This document shows, one piece after another, positions 45,951 to 56,726 of a DNA stretch of 64,000 bases. The stretch comes from Channallabes apus. Lineage: Eukaryota; Chordata; Actinopteri; Siluriformes; Clariidae. The translations under genes and the position numbers were made by a program. The stretch lies in the NCBI GenBank assembly GCA_030522415.1, contig CM060113.1:3084967-3148966 (forward strand), written 5' to 3'. The notes beneath the pieces are model-generated. The model was given only the letters and a program-made list of their open reading frames with translations, was not told where the DNA came from and did not search any database. Position 1 is the stretch's first letter. Each line of letters opens with the position of its first letter.

Positions 45951-46895
45951 TCACTGCATATTATACTGTGTATGATTGTGTATGTGACAAATAAAATTTG
46001 AATTTGAATTTGATTTACTAAAGTCTGCTATCACCTCCTTTGTCTTACTGACGTTCAGGAGGAGATTGTTCCTCTGGCACCAGTTCTCCAGATTTCCAAT
46101 CTCCTTCAGGTAGGCCGACTCATTGTTGTTCGTGATCAGGCCGACCACGACAGTGTCGTCAGCAAACTTGATGACGGTGGTGGAGTAGGTAGTGGCCACG
46201 CAGTCGTAGGTGTATAAAGAGTACAGCAGGGGGCTCAGAACACAACCCTGGGGGGCTCCAGTGCTGAGAGTGAGGGAGGCTGAGACATGACCGCCCATCC
46301 TTACTGCCTGTGGTCTGCCAGTCAGGAAGTTGGAGATCCACTGACACATAGATGAGCTGAGTCCCAGGTGCTCCAGCTTGGTGATGAGTGTGGACGGAAT
46401 TATGGTATTAAATGCAGAGCTGTAGTCAATGAAGAACATTTTCACATAATTTCCCCTCTTAGTGTCCAGGTGAGTGAGTGATGTGTGGAGGAGATGAGAG
46501 ATGGCATCGTCTATGGAACGGTTTGGACGATAAGCGAACTGTAGTGGGTCGAGTGTGTCCGGTAGTGAAGAGATGATGAAGTCTCTGACCAGGCGCTCAA
46601 AGCACTTCATCACTACTGAGGTGAGGTCTACAGGGCGATCGTCATTGAGAGAAGCAGGATGGGGTTTCTTTGGAACAGGAACAATGATGGAGTCTTTGAA
46701 GCATGTGGGGATCACCGACTGAGATAAAGAGATGTTGAATATCTCAGTGAACACAGGTCCTAGCTGGTCTGCGCAGGCTCTGAGAATACGGCCTGAGATG
46801 CCGTCTGGTCCTGCTGCTTTCCTGGTATTCACTCTCTTGAAGGCTCTCCTCACGTCATGCTCGGAAATGATGAGCGCGTTTCCGGTACTGGCAGT
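45951..46895 (-). pseudogene. RT domain of the minus LINE
   Basis: An open frame from [11 protein letters not shown] through [28 protein letters not shown] and [11 protein letters not shown] to [12 protein letters not shown]. It then runs into the reversed 3' tail of the inserted plus-strand LINE at 46015, so the last residues are chimeric. It keeps Tyr where the plus copy has a stop. Confidence 0.85.
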
Positions 46896-46940
46896 GTCTG
46901 TTCTCCATTAAACACACGCCGCCTCCCCTTGACTTCCCCG

Positions 46941-47385
46941 AGTCTTCCACGTCCTGAAGCTGCAAATCAGCCCCAAACCATCACACTTCAACCTTAATGT
47001 TTGATGGTTAGTATGATGTTCTTTTCATGAAACGCTTCCTTTAGTTTTACACCAGATGTAACAGGACACTCACCTTCCGAAAGGTTAAACTTTTGTCTCA
47101 ACAGTCCATAGAATATTTGTTTTTGAGTATTTTGTATAAAAAGGTGAGACAAACCTTTGTGGTCCTATTGATCAGCAGTGGCCTTCGACTTGAAACTCTC
47201 CCATGGAAGCCCCCCCCCCCACCCGGTCTCTCTCTTATTGTTGAATCATGAACACTGACCTTCACTGAGGCGAGGGCGGCCTGCAAGTCTTTAGATGCTG
47301 TTCTGGGTTCTTTTATGGCCTCCTTGATAAATTAAGGGCTATATTAAACCAATTTAAAAAATACTGACACCCATTATGGAGAAGA
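46941..47385 (-). mobile_element. Tc1-like element, right half of the nested host
   Basis: Continues the antisense transposase: TCCTGAAGCTGCAAATCAGC, CAACAGTCCATAGAATATTT, TTGAATCATGAACACTGACC, CTGCAAGTCTTTAGATG. It ends near ACACCCATTATGGAG (47370), matching GTACCCATTATGGAAG at 41126-41141. Coding frames are broken. A poly-C run interrupts at 47211-47220. Confidence 0.8.
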
Positions 47386-48289
47386 AAATAAGAATTTAAA
47401 AAGCTCTCAGCTTCAGAAATATTGGCAGCTTGGGGGGTAAAAAGCACATATTAAGTCACAAAGGAGTATAACGCAAAATATGCATATGTACATTCCAAAG
47501 AAAACTGAACAAAAACATCTGAATGCTTTTATCTTCATTATTCCAAAAATTAAGTCAGTAAAATTAAATGCATCATATTTTTAAAAAAATAAAAAAATAA
47601 AAAACTCCATAAGTAATTTTTTAACACTCATGTGTCATTCCTGTAAGATAAGTGTAAGCTCAGAGCTGTTTACCCAGCAGAATATGGCATGTTTTAAAAG
47701 TTAATGACAAAACAGCACCAGGAAAACATTTCCTCATTGTATTACTTGATCTAAGCACACACAGGAGACCGTGTCCTCTGTCAAAGACAGTAATCAATAA
47801 CGACATCACTCCATCATTAAAACTTCATAGCGTACCGCAGTGGTGACCACGGCGAAACACAGAGCGGCCATTAAAAATGAACGAAGCCCCATTCGGACCG
47901 AAACGAGGTGAGTGCTGAAAGTTTGATGCGATGTGTAAAAGGCTGACTGAGGGCGAGAACAGAGAGCAGAAGAGAATCGCTATTATCCAGAGTGACCTGT
48001 AGAAAAGCAGTGGGTGTCTGAAGAGTGTGTTTCATCCTCTGCAGTGCAGAAAGCACACACTCCAAGCAGAACGAGTGAGAGAAGGCTAGTACATGAGGGT
48101 TAAAGAAACGGCTATCTGCGCTCACACTCACGCATAAACAACCGAACACAAGGGCATTCTGTTTGAACTCTGCGAAATGAACAGCACAATCATTTACATC
48201 ATGTGAGTCAGTTCATGTTTATCTGTGTGAGGACTGTCCAGTGGTCCAACCCGGTCTCATGATGTTCTCATGATGGGCCTCAAATAAAT
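47386..48289. other. No gene seen
   Basis: AT-rich to 47660, then unique sequence; no repeat family or exon recognised. Confidence 0.35.
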
Positions 48290-48825
48290 TTAGCATGATA
48301 CCTCCTTCACCGTGACTGATATGTACATAAGCCACGCCTCCATTGCTGAGACTGATAAGTACATAGACCATGCCTACTTCACAGAGATTGACACATAAGC
48401 TACACCCCCATACTGACACTGAAACTGACAGATACATATGACACGCCTCCTTTACTGACACTGATAAATACATAAACCATGCCTCTTTCACTCAGACTGA
48501 TCAGTACATAAGCCACGCCCTGTTCACTAAGACTGACAGGTATATAAGCCAGGACTCCTTCACTCAGACTGGTAGGTACATAAGCAACGCCCTATTTAAT
48601 GATACTGACAGGTACATAAGCCACGCCTCTTTAACTCAGACTGACAGGTATATAAGCCAACTCCTCCTTCTTTCAGACTGACAGGTACACAAGTCATGCC
48701 TCCTTTACTCATACTGGTAGGTACATAAGCCACGTCCCATTCCCTGAGACTGACAGGTTCATAAGCCATGCCTCCTTCACTCAGACTGATAAGCCACGCC
48801 CCATTCACTGAGAATGGTAGGTATA
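48290..48825. repeat. Degenerate minisatellite, about 39-bp unit
   Basis: Roughly a dozen imperfect units of the type CATAAGCCACGCCTCCTTCA followed by CTCAGACTGACAGGTA. Units vary in length and sequence, so the array is old. The short minus-strand frames across it are by-products of the repeat. Confidence 0.8.
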
Positions 48826-49341
48826 CTACATTGCCAGAAGTATTCGTCTGCTTTCAGATGCATGTGAACTTATGAGTAACTTAATGTAAATCCATCAGGT
48901 TTAATATGATGTTGGCTCTTTGCAGCTATAACAGCTTCTATTCTTCTGGAAAGGCTTTCCACAAGATTTAGGAGTGTGTTTATGGGAATTGTTGACTGTT
49001 CTTCCAGAAGCACATTTGTGAGGTCAGACACTGATGTTGGACGAGAAGGTCTGACTCACAGTCTCCACTTTAATTCATCCCAAAGGTGTTTTATCGGGTT
49101 GAGGTGAGGACAGGCCAGTCAAGTTCTTCCACACCAAACTCGCTCATCCATGTCTTTATGGACCTCGCTTTATGCACTGGTGCGCAGTCATGCTGGAACT
49201 GGGGTGGGGTTGTTTTTCAGGAGTTATTTAATTTTAAACACTATTCATATTAAACCCTATGGATTAAGAATTGGATGTTACTCAAGTTCATATGCATGTG
49301 AATATAATTCAAATGCGAATACTTTTGGCAATATAGTGTAC
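48826..49341 (-). mobile_element. Tc1-like MITE inside the minisatellite field
   Basis: The left end TACTACATTGCCAGAAGTAT and right end (inverse: TACACTATATTGCCAAAAGT) form terminal repeats flanked by TA. The interior is antisense 5' transposase sequence (GCAGTCATGCTGGAACTGG, GGCCAGTCAAGTTCTTCCAC) with the catalytic part deleted. It separates the degenerate array (left) from the homogeneous array (right). Confidence 0.8.
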
Positions 49342-49342
49342 T

Positions 49343-49925
49343 TTAGCCACACCATCATAAATGAGACTGATGGACACGAAGGCCACGCCTTCTTCATTGA
49401 GACTCATGGACACGAAGGCCACGCCTTCTTCACTGAGACTCATGGACACGAAGGCCACGCCTTCTTCACTGAGACTCATGGACATGGAGGCCATGCCTTC
49501 TTCACTGAGACTCATGGACACGAAGGCCACGCCTTCTTCATTGAGACTCATGGACACGAAGGCCACGCCTTCTTCACTGAGACTCATGGACACGAAGGCC
49601 ACGCCTTCTTCACTGAGACTCATGGACACGAAGGCCACGCCTTCTTCACTGAGACTCATGGACACGAAGGCCACGCCTTCTTCATTGAGACTCATGGACA
49701 CGAAGGCCACGCCTTCTTCACTGAGACTCATGGACATGGAGGCCATGCCTTCTTCACTGAGACTCATGGACACGAAGGCCACGCCTTCTTCATTGAGACT
49801 CATGGACACGAAGGCCACGCCTTCTTCACTGAGACTCATGGACACGAAGGCCACGCCTTCTTCACTGAGACTCATGGACACGAAGGCCACGCCTTCTTCA
49901 CTGAGACTCATGGACATGGAGGCCA
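49343..49925. repeat. 36-bp minisatellite, about 16 units, homogeneous
   Basis: Unit of 36 bases containing GACACGAAGGCCACGCCTTC. Because 36 is divisible by three, all frames stay open and long spurious ORFs appear on both strands (translated unit GHEGHAFFTETH). Variant units (GACATGGAGGCC at 49481, 49733, 49913; ATTGAG instead of ACTGAG in four units) recur in a 3-5-unit pattern, showing block duplication. Confidence 0.95.
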
Positions 49926-50319
49926 CTGCGCCCATGCTTCTCAATATCTCCGTTTTTTTTCCATTTATCCTGTTTGAGATTACTTCGCAAGATTATTTCA
50001 TCTAACTCCATACATGCACATATTGTACAGTACACGCAGTTCTCTTTAGAGCCCTGAGACCGAGCAGACTAGAAGTCACACTCCAGCTCTGCTTTTCACA
50101 CACTGCAGAGACTAAATTGCATCTACACCATCAAAGGAAGGAAAACAGGAATCCATCTCTTCCTCACCCTTTTATTTTCCTTGTCATTTACTGAAACGTT
50201 TTAGAGGCAGACGACATGCAATGTGACTCTAACTAACCATCAGAAGCCCTGCTGATGTGAATTCCCCCAACCTGTCATGCAGTGTATTCAACACACACAT
50301 ACAGTACACACACACACAT

Positions 50320-50354
<35 letters not shown>

Positions 50355-50854
50355 TACCAATCTGGAGTCCGTGTCGCCTGCTGTGTGTGAATAGAAACGC
50401 TGTTATGTGATGTTGCATTTGCTTTATAGATCATTTCAGACTGGTGTGCAGCTGGAAAGATCAATGTTCAGAATAATGATGGCAGAGCGGGACGTCTCGA
50501 CTCGCTGCTCACGACTGCGCCCTTTCCTTTATTCCTACAGGTTAGGAAAGAAACAGAAAGCATGTAAACACACCGGAAAATTCACACAACATCAAACTTT
50601 TCTTTGTGAATAGCTGAAGCATCATATAAACATCAGTACAAAAAAAAGATGTATTTACAAAGGAGACCGAGTGTTGGGAATGGGAAAGTTGTGTGTATTC
50701 AGAGTCATGTTTCGCACATGCAGATCTTCTGAGCGTCATGATTAGATGATGGAAATCACCAGTGTGTAGTTCACACCTCCATGGTAGCCAGACTACTATA
50801 GACTACTATAGTGCACTAGATCTAATAATACAGCTATATCTTCAGTATATACTC
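49926..50854. other. No gene seen; CA repeat
   Basis: An interrupted (CA)n at 50289-50355; otherwise unrecognised sequence. Confidence 0.4.
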
Positions 50855-50992
50855 AAGTCAAGTTTAGTCAAGTAGGCTTTTATTGTCGTTTCAACCAAAT
50901 GCAGTTCACAGTGAAATGAAACAACATTGCTCCAAGACCCAAGGTGCGACATACAACATACATTAACACAATATAAATATAGTGAACTAGAT
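50855..50992 (-). mobile_element. LINE 3' tail fragment
   Basis: On the minus strand this is a terminal LINE segment ending TTGTTTCATTTCACTGTGAA ... GACAATAAAAGCCTACTTGA with ACTTGA repeats. 5'-truncated. Resembles Rex1/CR1-group 3' ends, with no coding part left. Confidence 0.5.
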
Positions 50993-51015
50993 GTAATATC
51001 TAGCTTTATATATAT

Positions 51016-51222
51016 ACAGGTCCTTCTCAAAAAATTTGCATATTGTGATAAAGTTCATTATTTTCTGTAATGTACTGATAAACATTAGACTTTTATATAT
51101 TTTAGATTCATTACACACAACTGAAGTAGTTCAATCCTTTTATTGTTTTAATATTGATGATTGTGGCATACAGCTCATGAAAACTCAAAATCCCTATCTC
51201 AAAAAATTTGCATCCCTAATAT
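51016..51222 (+). mobile_element. DNA transposon end fragment
   Basis: TACAGGTCCTTCTCAAAAAA, TTTGCATATTGTGATAAAGT and GGCATACAGCTCATGAAAAC match the start of a DNA transposon family common in fish, recognised from memory. A second ATCTCAAAAAATTTGCAT lies at 51197. The family name is not certain. Confidence 0.55.
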
Positions 51223-51352
51223 AGTGCATGAGAAATAATATTAAAACTTATTAAGACGATATAGTGCACTGGATACAAAAATCCTCCTTTCTCATTTAGG
51301 CAACAAACAAGCAAACAAACAGAAATTTTCTGGCTAATCAAGTGCTTAGCAG

Positions 51353-51354
<2 letters not shown>

Positions 51355-51409
<55 letters not shown>
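51355..51409. repeat. (TG)27 microsatellite
   Basis: Uninterrupted TG run. Confidence 0.95.
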
Positions 51410-51412
<3 letters not shown>

Positions 51413-51499
51413 TACGCGACAGAGGAAGTGTACTTACACCAGTAGGGGAATTTTTAACGCTACACGGATTTGTAACGCAGTGGAACTACAGAAGCGCGA

Positions 51500-51700
51500 G
51501 TGTTAGAACCCAATCGATAATTCATTTACTTTCAGCAGTCAGCAGCAATTAACAGGCCTTTTCCCCCCATTAGCATTCTCAGAGGCCATGCTGCCTCTTT
51601 TAGCCCTAATCTGACTGACAGTTGTGACAATCACGGATTAGCAAACACAGAAATCAATACAGCAGGATGTAGGAATGGCTTCGGAATCACACCGGCCACG
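51500..51700. other. Possible conserved non-coding stretch
   Basis: Repeat-free, with CAGCAATTAACAGG, CCCATTAGCATTC and CGGATTAGCAAACA words (homeodomain- and Otx-like cores). Speculative. Confidence 0.2.
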
Positions 51701-52179
51701 GCTTTGACTGGAATACTAGAGCTCTTCAGCTGGAGTAGTAATACATACAGATGATCCACATCGAGCTAAAGCTAAAGCACCAGTGTCACAGATCTAGTTA
51801 TGGAGGATCCCAATTCTCTGCACATTTTGGCGTTCTGTCACACCTGCTACAGTTTAGGAAAAGCTATTAGTTAGCTTATAAAATGTGAAGTAAGGATAAT
51901 GAAAGTCATGAAAGTTCTAATTGCTTTGCGATTTAAATTTCTTAGATCTTGAGTGACAATAACGCAATGTTTCCACATTGTCAAAATCTGAGTCAGGAGC
52001 CGCGCCCATCTCATCTTTTCAGCTCCGCCTCTTTTACTTACAAGGCAATCCACTAGCCTAAATATATCTAGATCATCTGGAAGCTTTGATATGACCCAGG
52101 ATAACCTGAATAATAAAACTAAAATTTTGTAAAATTAGATAACCTTACCTGCTTTCAAAATCATCTTGAATAACTAATA
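51701..52179. other. No gene seen
   Basis: Nothing recognised. Confidence 0.35.
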
Positions 52180-52560
52180 TACAAGGGGCGTTTGAGTAAA
52201 AGGCGAAAAACTCCCTTAACTTCTCCATATACAGTAATCCCCTGCTACATTAACACAATTATCCCAGTGTTTCACTAGTGCTTGGATACCAGCAAAGTTG
52301 AAAGATCTCTCAGTATAGCCAGGAGCAGTGAGCCAGGATCAGACTGTCTGGCTGATGTCTGAAACTCCGGCCTCCCAGGAACTCCTTTAATGGTCCAACC
52401 ATTGGGCCATTATGGAAATAATGATGATGTGGAAATAAATCCCAGCTGAGTTCCTGTAATGTGCAAGTGGTGCTGGTGAATGATTGTGTGTACAGTTCAC
52501 ACTGACAGATGTGTCTCTTGTGCAACAAGTTATCCATCGATTTTTAAGAATCAGGTGTTC
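52180..52560 (-). mobile_element. mariner-like remnant
   Basis: Left end ACAAGGGGCGTTTGAGTAAA resembles a mariner terminus. CCAGTGTTTCACTAGTGCTTGGATACC and AAAGTTGAAAGATCT follow an antisense mariner coding region. Highly decayed. Confidence 0.4.
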
Positions 52561-54164
52561 AACTTAAAGGTATGACAAGCTAGTTTAATTTTTAACTGCC
52601 AATTCTGGGCAAAATTAATTAATTAATTAATTGATCGATTAATCAAGGTTTCCACAGAATGGTAAATGCTGTAGCATGACATAAACCTCTGTATACATAG
52701 GAAAAATTTACTTACATAAATCTTTTAATGAGCATGAACACATATATTTGTACTAATTGCTCCTTCATAGAAGATTTTGCACCAGAACACAGCGAATTCA
52801 GTCTATTTTAGTCCAATTTCACCACCTACTTTTATTTTCATTTTTATTTTTTAAAGGCTCGAGTTGTTCGAGAGTAATCAGTAAACAGCAGGACACCCAC
52901 AGCCTACAACTTTCCCCCAAAGGGAGCGATATTTTGAGTCTGACTTCCACGGCTAGGATTTAGTGAACTCCATTTAGCCTTAGTCATGGAGAGTGAATTT
53001 ATCCTCTAAAAGGCTGAAGGGGAACAATGAAGGCATATGAAGGTATCTGTGGTGCAGGATATATAACATGGGGTAATAACCCAGGGCAGGCATCGCTATC
53101 ACACTGTGTGTTCAGGTCTCTCTCTCTCTCTCTCTCTCTCTCAGTACTTTTGTGTGTATGTTCTCAACACACTCCTGCTCTCGTGTTCCCACGCACTATG
53201 CTGACAGTTGCCAGAGGCGTTAAGGGAAAGCTGGAGAGGAAAAAAAAAACATTGAGAAGCAGTAGTAGAAGAAGAGGAAGATCAGAGGAAGAGTAAGGAA
53301 CTCGGCTGCTATTTACAGATACGGCCTCCCCCACGTGTGGACCCCGCAGTGCCGCGTATCCCCTGATCAGAATCCAAATGCAGCTCGAGCAGCTGCTTCC
53401 CTCCCTGACAAGAACCGAATGAAACATTCATGTTGAGCCTTACAGTGGCATGGATATTTACTGCCCCCTGCTGATTTTCCAAAAAGTCAGGCCTAAAGCA
53501 TGATCAGTGTAAGCTCAGCACGGCACTGAGGCTCCCGTTTTGAACAGGACAACTTCATCTCACTCGTTCCCCCCTGACCAGGACATAACTCTTACTTACG
53601 ATGAAGGAATGACTGGAGGGATCTCATTTTATTTTCCCCCATTTCTCCTAAGATATTTTATGCATTCTTTAAACAAAGTACTATGTATATTAAATTATTT
53701 CTGTGTAGAATTAGATTTCTGACTTGCACCATTTCTTTATATGTCACAGGTTTGCAGACGCTGGTCCTACAGAGTCATTTTTCATGCTGCAACACACACA
53801 CTTTAACTCTGGTAATTACCTTGCTAGCTGAAGTGGATAAAGTAGAGCAGGGAGAACACTAAAATGCACAGGATCTGTAATGTTATAATATAAAATACAC
53901 ATTTTATGGCTAAACATATGCAGGATGGACATGAATGAGTAGCGTACATCTCATTGTATTAGATTTTGTCCCTCCAACATGGTAGTGCCAGTTTATGGAA
54001 AGCCCACGAGCGTCAGGTTTTCATAAACTTTTGGCCATATTGTGTATCTAACACACAACCCATGAACATGAACCTGTGCTTTAGCAAAGCATGTTCAAAT
54101 TAATATAACATTTCATATACAACTCCATCATCAAGGAAAAGAAAGAAAGAAAAGCACTGTACAA
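52561..54164. other. No gene seen
   Basis: (TC)n at about 53117-53142; otherwise unrecognised. Confidence 0.35.
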
Positions 54165-54589
54165 TGGAACCTCAGCATACCAATGCTTTCCCTTACAAAT
54201 TGTCGCCCTAAAGAATTGAAATTTTGCAAGAAATTTACCCCAGCATAAAAAGCGTTTTCGGCATTAGAGCGTACAAGCAAATCGAACGCTGGCTAAGTTG
54301 TGCGTATGTCCAGAAGCTGTTTAAAACTTATTTGCGTCAGTGGAAAGCCAAGCGAATCAAGTTTTTCCAAAATAATTGCCATGGACGGTAGCAAGAGGAA
54401 AGGGGAGCCGCTTTCAGTTTGGTTTTAAAAGCAGCCGGTGCCAAGAGGAATACGTTTAAGAGGTTAAGTGACATTCATAAGTCACATTTTACTTCACTTT
54501 AATGTCTTTTCTAAATGTTTGGTTGTTTTTATGCAAAAATATGATTACAGAGTTGGTAATAAATTGGAAATATTGGTAATGTTTTGGGG

Positions 54590-54718
54590 TATCCGGACTT
54601 CGCTGCCGTCCCTGCAGAGCATTTACCATCGTAGAGTCCACAGGAGAACTGCCTCCATCCTAAGGGACCCCGCTCATTCCGAGCACAGACTGTTCTTACA
54701 CAGATCTTGGACATTCAT
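54590..54718 (+). pseudogene. LINE RT C-terminal scrap
   Basis: Encodes LPSLQSIYHRRVHRRTASIL and RDPAHSEHRLF, the conserved end of Rex1/CR1-type ORF2 proteins. Both sides are truncated. Confidence 0.6.
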
Positions 54719-54724
54719 TGCAGA

Positions 54725-54796
54725 CTGGCCGGGGAATCGAACCCAGACCCTGGAGGTGCAAGGCGACAGTGCTAACCACTACACCACCGCGCCGCC

Positions 54797-54827
<31 letters not shown>

Positions 54828-55144
54828 CAGGTTCAATTCCCGGCCAGGCTCAATTCCCGTCTCTGTGCGCATGGAGTTTGCATGTTCTCCCCGTGCTTGG
54901 TGGGTTTCCTCCGGGTACTCCGGTTTCCTCCCACAGTCCAAAGATATGCAGATTAGGCTAATTGGCGTTCCCAAATTGACCATAGTGTGTGAATGAGTGT
55001 GTGAGTGTGTGCGTGTGTGCTCTGCAATGGATTGGCACGCTGTCCAGGGTGTACCCTGCCTCGTGCCCAGAGTCTCCTGGGATAGGCTCCATGTCCCCGC
55101 GACCCTAAATACAGGATAAAGCGGTATAGAAGATGAATGAATGA
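54725..55144 (+). mobile_element. DANA/mermaid-like SINE with inverted 5' part
   Basis: 54725-54796 is the SINE head on the minus strand (ending at GGCGGCGCGGTGG), then (TA)n at 54797-54824, then the SINE from GTCCAGGTTCAATTCCCGGC to a (GAAT)n tail on the plus strand. Inverted head and body overlap by roughly 20 bases around the B-box. It could be a 5' inversion formed during insertion or two partial copies. Confidence 0.8.
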
Positions 55145-55162
55145 ATATATATATATATATAT

Positions 55163-56678
55163 TCAAAGATTCAATTCAAAGAAAGATTCAAAGAACTTTA
55201 TTAATCCCAAAGGGAAATTGCTTATGCTCGGTTACAGGTGCTCACAGTTGTTAACTAAGGAAGGTAATAAATAAAAAAAAAATAAAAAAAATGGGTAAGT
55301 ATTAGTGTCCTGTTGTATACCAGTCAGTGAAAAAATCCACATACATGTGTGTATGAGTTACAGAGAAGAGTTGTAAAGTTTTATGGCCGTTGGGAGAAAG
55401 GATCTCCTGTGACGCTCAGTGGAACACTTGATAGTAATCAGTCTCTGGCTGAAACTGCTCCTCTGTTCAGCCAAAACACTGTATAGCGGGTGAGAAGGAT
55501 TGTTCACAATGGATTGTACTTTGGACAGAATCCTCCTCTTTGCTACTACATCCACCGAGTCAAGCTCCATGCCTAGCACAGATCCGGCCTTTTTAATTGA
55601 CTTGTCCAGTTTGTTCTTATCAGACACCTTAATGTTACCACCCCAACAGACCACAGCGTAAAAAATGACACTCGCCACAACGGTCTCATAGAACATCTGT
55701 AGAATGGTATTACAGACGTTAAAAGACCTGAGCCTTCGAAGAAAGTACAATCGACTCTGACCTTTCTTGTAGAGTGCCGTTGTGTTGAGTGACCAGTCAA
55801 GTTTGTTGTCCAGATAAACTCCCAGATATTTGTAATCGGAGACAATGTCCACTATCTCCCCCTTGACAGATATAGGAGTCACAGGGGTCTTGCTTCTCCT
55901 AAAGTCTACCACCATCTCCTTTGTTTTCCTGATGTTGAGTTGTAGGTGATTATGCTCACACCAGGAAACGAAGTCATCCACAACAGACTGGTACTCCGAG
56001 GTGTCACCCTCCTCTATACACCCAACAACCACAGAGTCGTCAGAGAACTTCTGCAGGTGGCATGACTCTGAGTTATATCTAAAGTCGGATGTATAGAGGG
56101 TGAAAAGAAACGGAGACAGTACCGTCCCCTGGGGAGCTCCAGTGCTGCAGATCAAAGTCTCTGACACACAGTTCTTTAGTCGGACATACTGGGGGCGACA
56201 GGTCAGGTAGTCCATGATCCAGGAAACCAAGCGGGTGTCGATGTTTATGTTCCTTAATTTCTCCCCAGTACTGCTGGTTGGATGGTGTTGAAGGCACTGG
56301 AGAAGTCAAAGAACATCATCCTTACGGAGGTCCTAGGCTTGTCAAGGTGAGAGTAGGTGCGATGTAGCAGGTGTATTATGGCGTCATCAACACCCATGAA
56401 CGGCTGATAGGCAAACTGAAGAGGGTCCAGAGAGGACTTCACCAGGGGACGAAGTGTATCCAGGATCAGTCTCTCAAACACTTTCATAATGTGCGATGTT
56501 AAAGCAACCGGCCTGTAGTCGTTCTGGGCACAGGGACGTGGTGTTTTGGGTACCGGCACAATGCATGATGTTTTCCACAGTGCAGGGACTTTCTGAAGAG
56601 ACAGACTCAGGCTAAAGAGGTACTGGAGGACACCACATAGTTGGGGAGCACAGGATTTCAGGACTCTCGGATTGATCT
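55163..56678 (-). mobile_element. Rex1-like LINE, 5'-truncated
   Basis: Minus-strand RT and short 3'UTR ending CCCTTTGGGATTAATAAAGT then TTTGAATC repeats, typical of Rex1-type tails. (TA)n borders both ends (55145-55162 and 56679-56723), so it probably inserted within a TA array. The endonuclease is missing. Confidence 0.8.
55358..56559 (-). pseudogene. Rex1-like reverse transcriptase
   Basis: Blocks: MPVPKTPRPCAQNDYRPVAL, MMFFDFSSAFNTIQPAVL (motif A), then a frameshift near 56255, CSTGAPQGTVLSPFLFTLYT (motif B), LQKFSDDSVVVGCI (motif C, FSDD in place of the usual FADD/YADD; both Asp kept), YKYLGVYLDNKLDW, and a C-terminal region ending RHRRSFLPTAIKLYNSSL. One frameshift is the only lesion seen in the preserved part. 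Confidence 0.85.
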
Positions 56679-56690
56679 TATATATATATG

Positions 56691-56723
<33 letters not shown>
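56679..56723. repeat. (TA)n microsatellite
   Basis: TA run interrupted by two TG steps, at the 5' border of the LINE. Confidence 0.9.

Positions 56724-56726
<3 letters not shown>

Larger units (their letters stand above)
42644..46015 (+). mobile_element. Plus-strand Rex1/CR1-like LINE, nearly full ORF2
   Basis: Begins in non-coding or ORF2-leader sequence (42644), carries endonuclease and RT, then a 3'UTR (45623-46000) ending in TTTGAATTTGAATTTGATT repeats. It inserted head-on into a relative. Flanking host sequence GCTTTGTAC / TACTAAAGTC shows at most a TAC duplication. 3'UTRs of the two copies align (GGTCACTGGCGGTCATGTAA versus its inverse at 41700). Confidence 0.85.
41637..46940 (-). mobile_element. 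Minus-strand Rex1/CR1-like LINE containing another LINE
   Basis: Two blocks of one minus-strand LINE: 46016-46940 (endonuclease scrap plus RT) and 41637-42643 (RT C-terminus and 3'UTR ending in a (TTTA)n tail). They are separated by a plus-strand LINE at 42644-46015. Target duplication AGTC at 41633-41636 and 46941-46944. The 5' end is truncated inside the endonuclease region. An internal deletion of about 1 kb joins the GGGVCLM endonuclease block (near 46910) straight to the RT start (near 46895). Confidence 0.85.

Noticed and set aside
49343..49925. CRISPR-like regular array
   Set aside because: Units are contiguous with no unique spacers, and the genome is vertebrate.
49150..49977. 275-codon ORF (GHEGHAFFTETH repeats) and long antisense ORFs
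   Set aside because: The 36-base repeat keeps every frame open on both strands; there is no start context, splice sites or family similarity.
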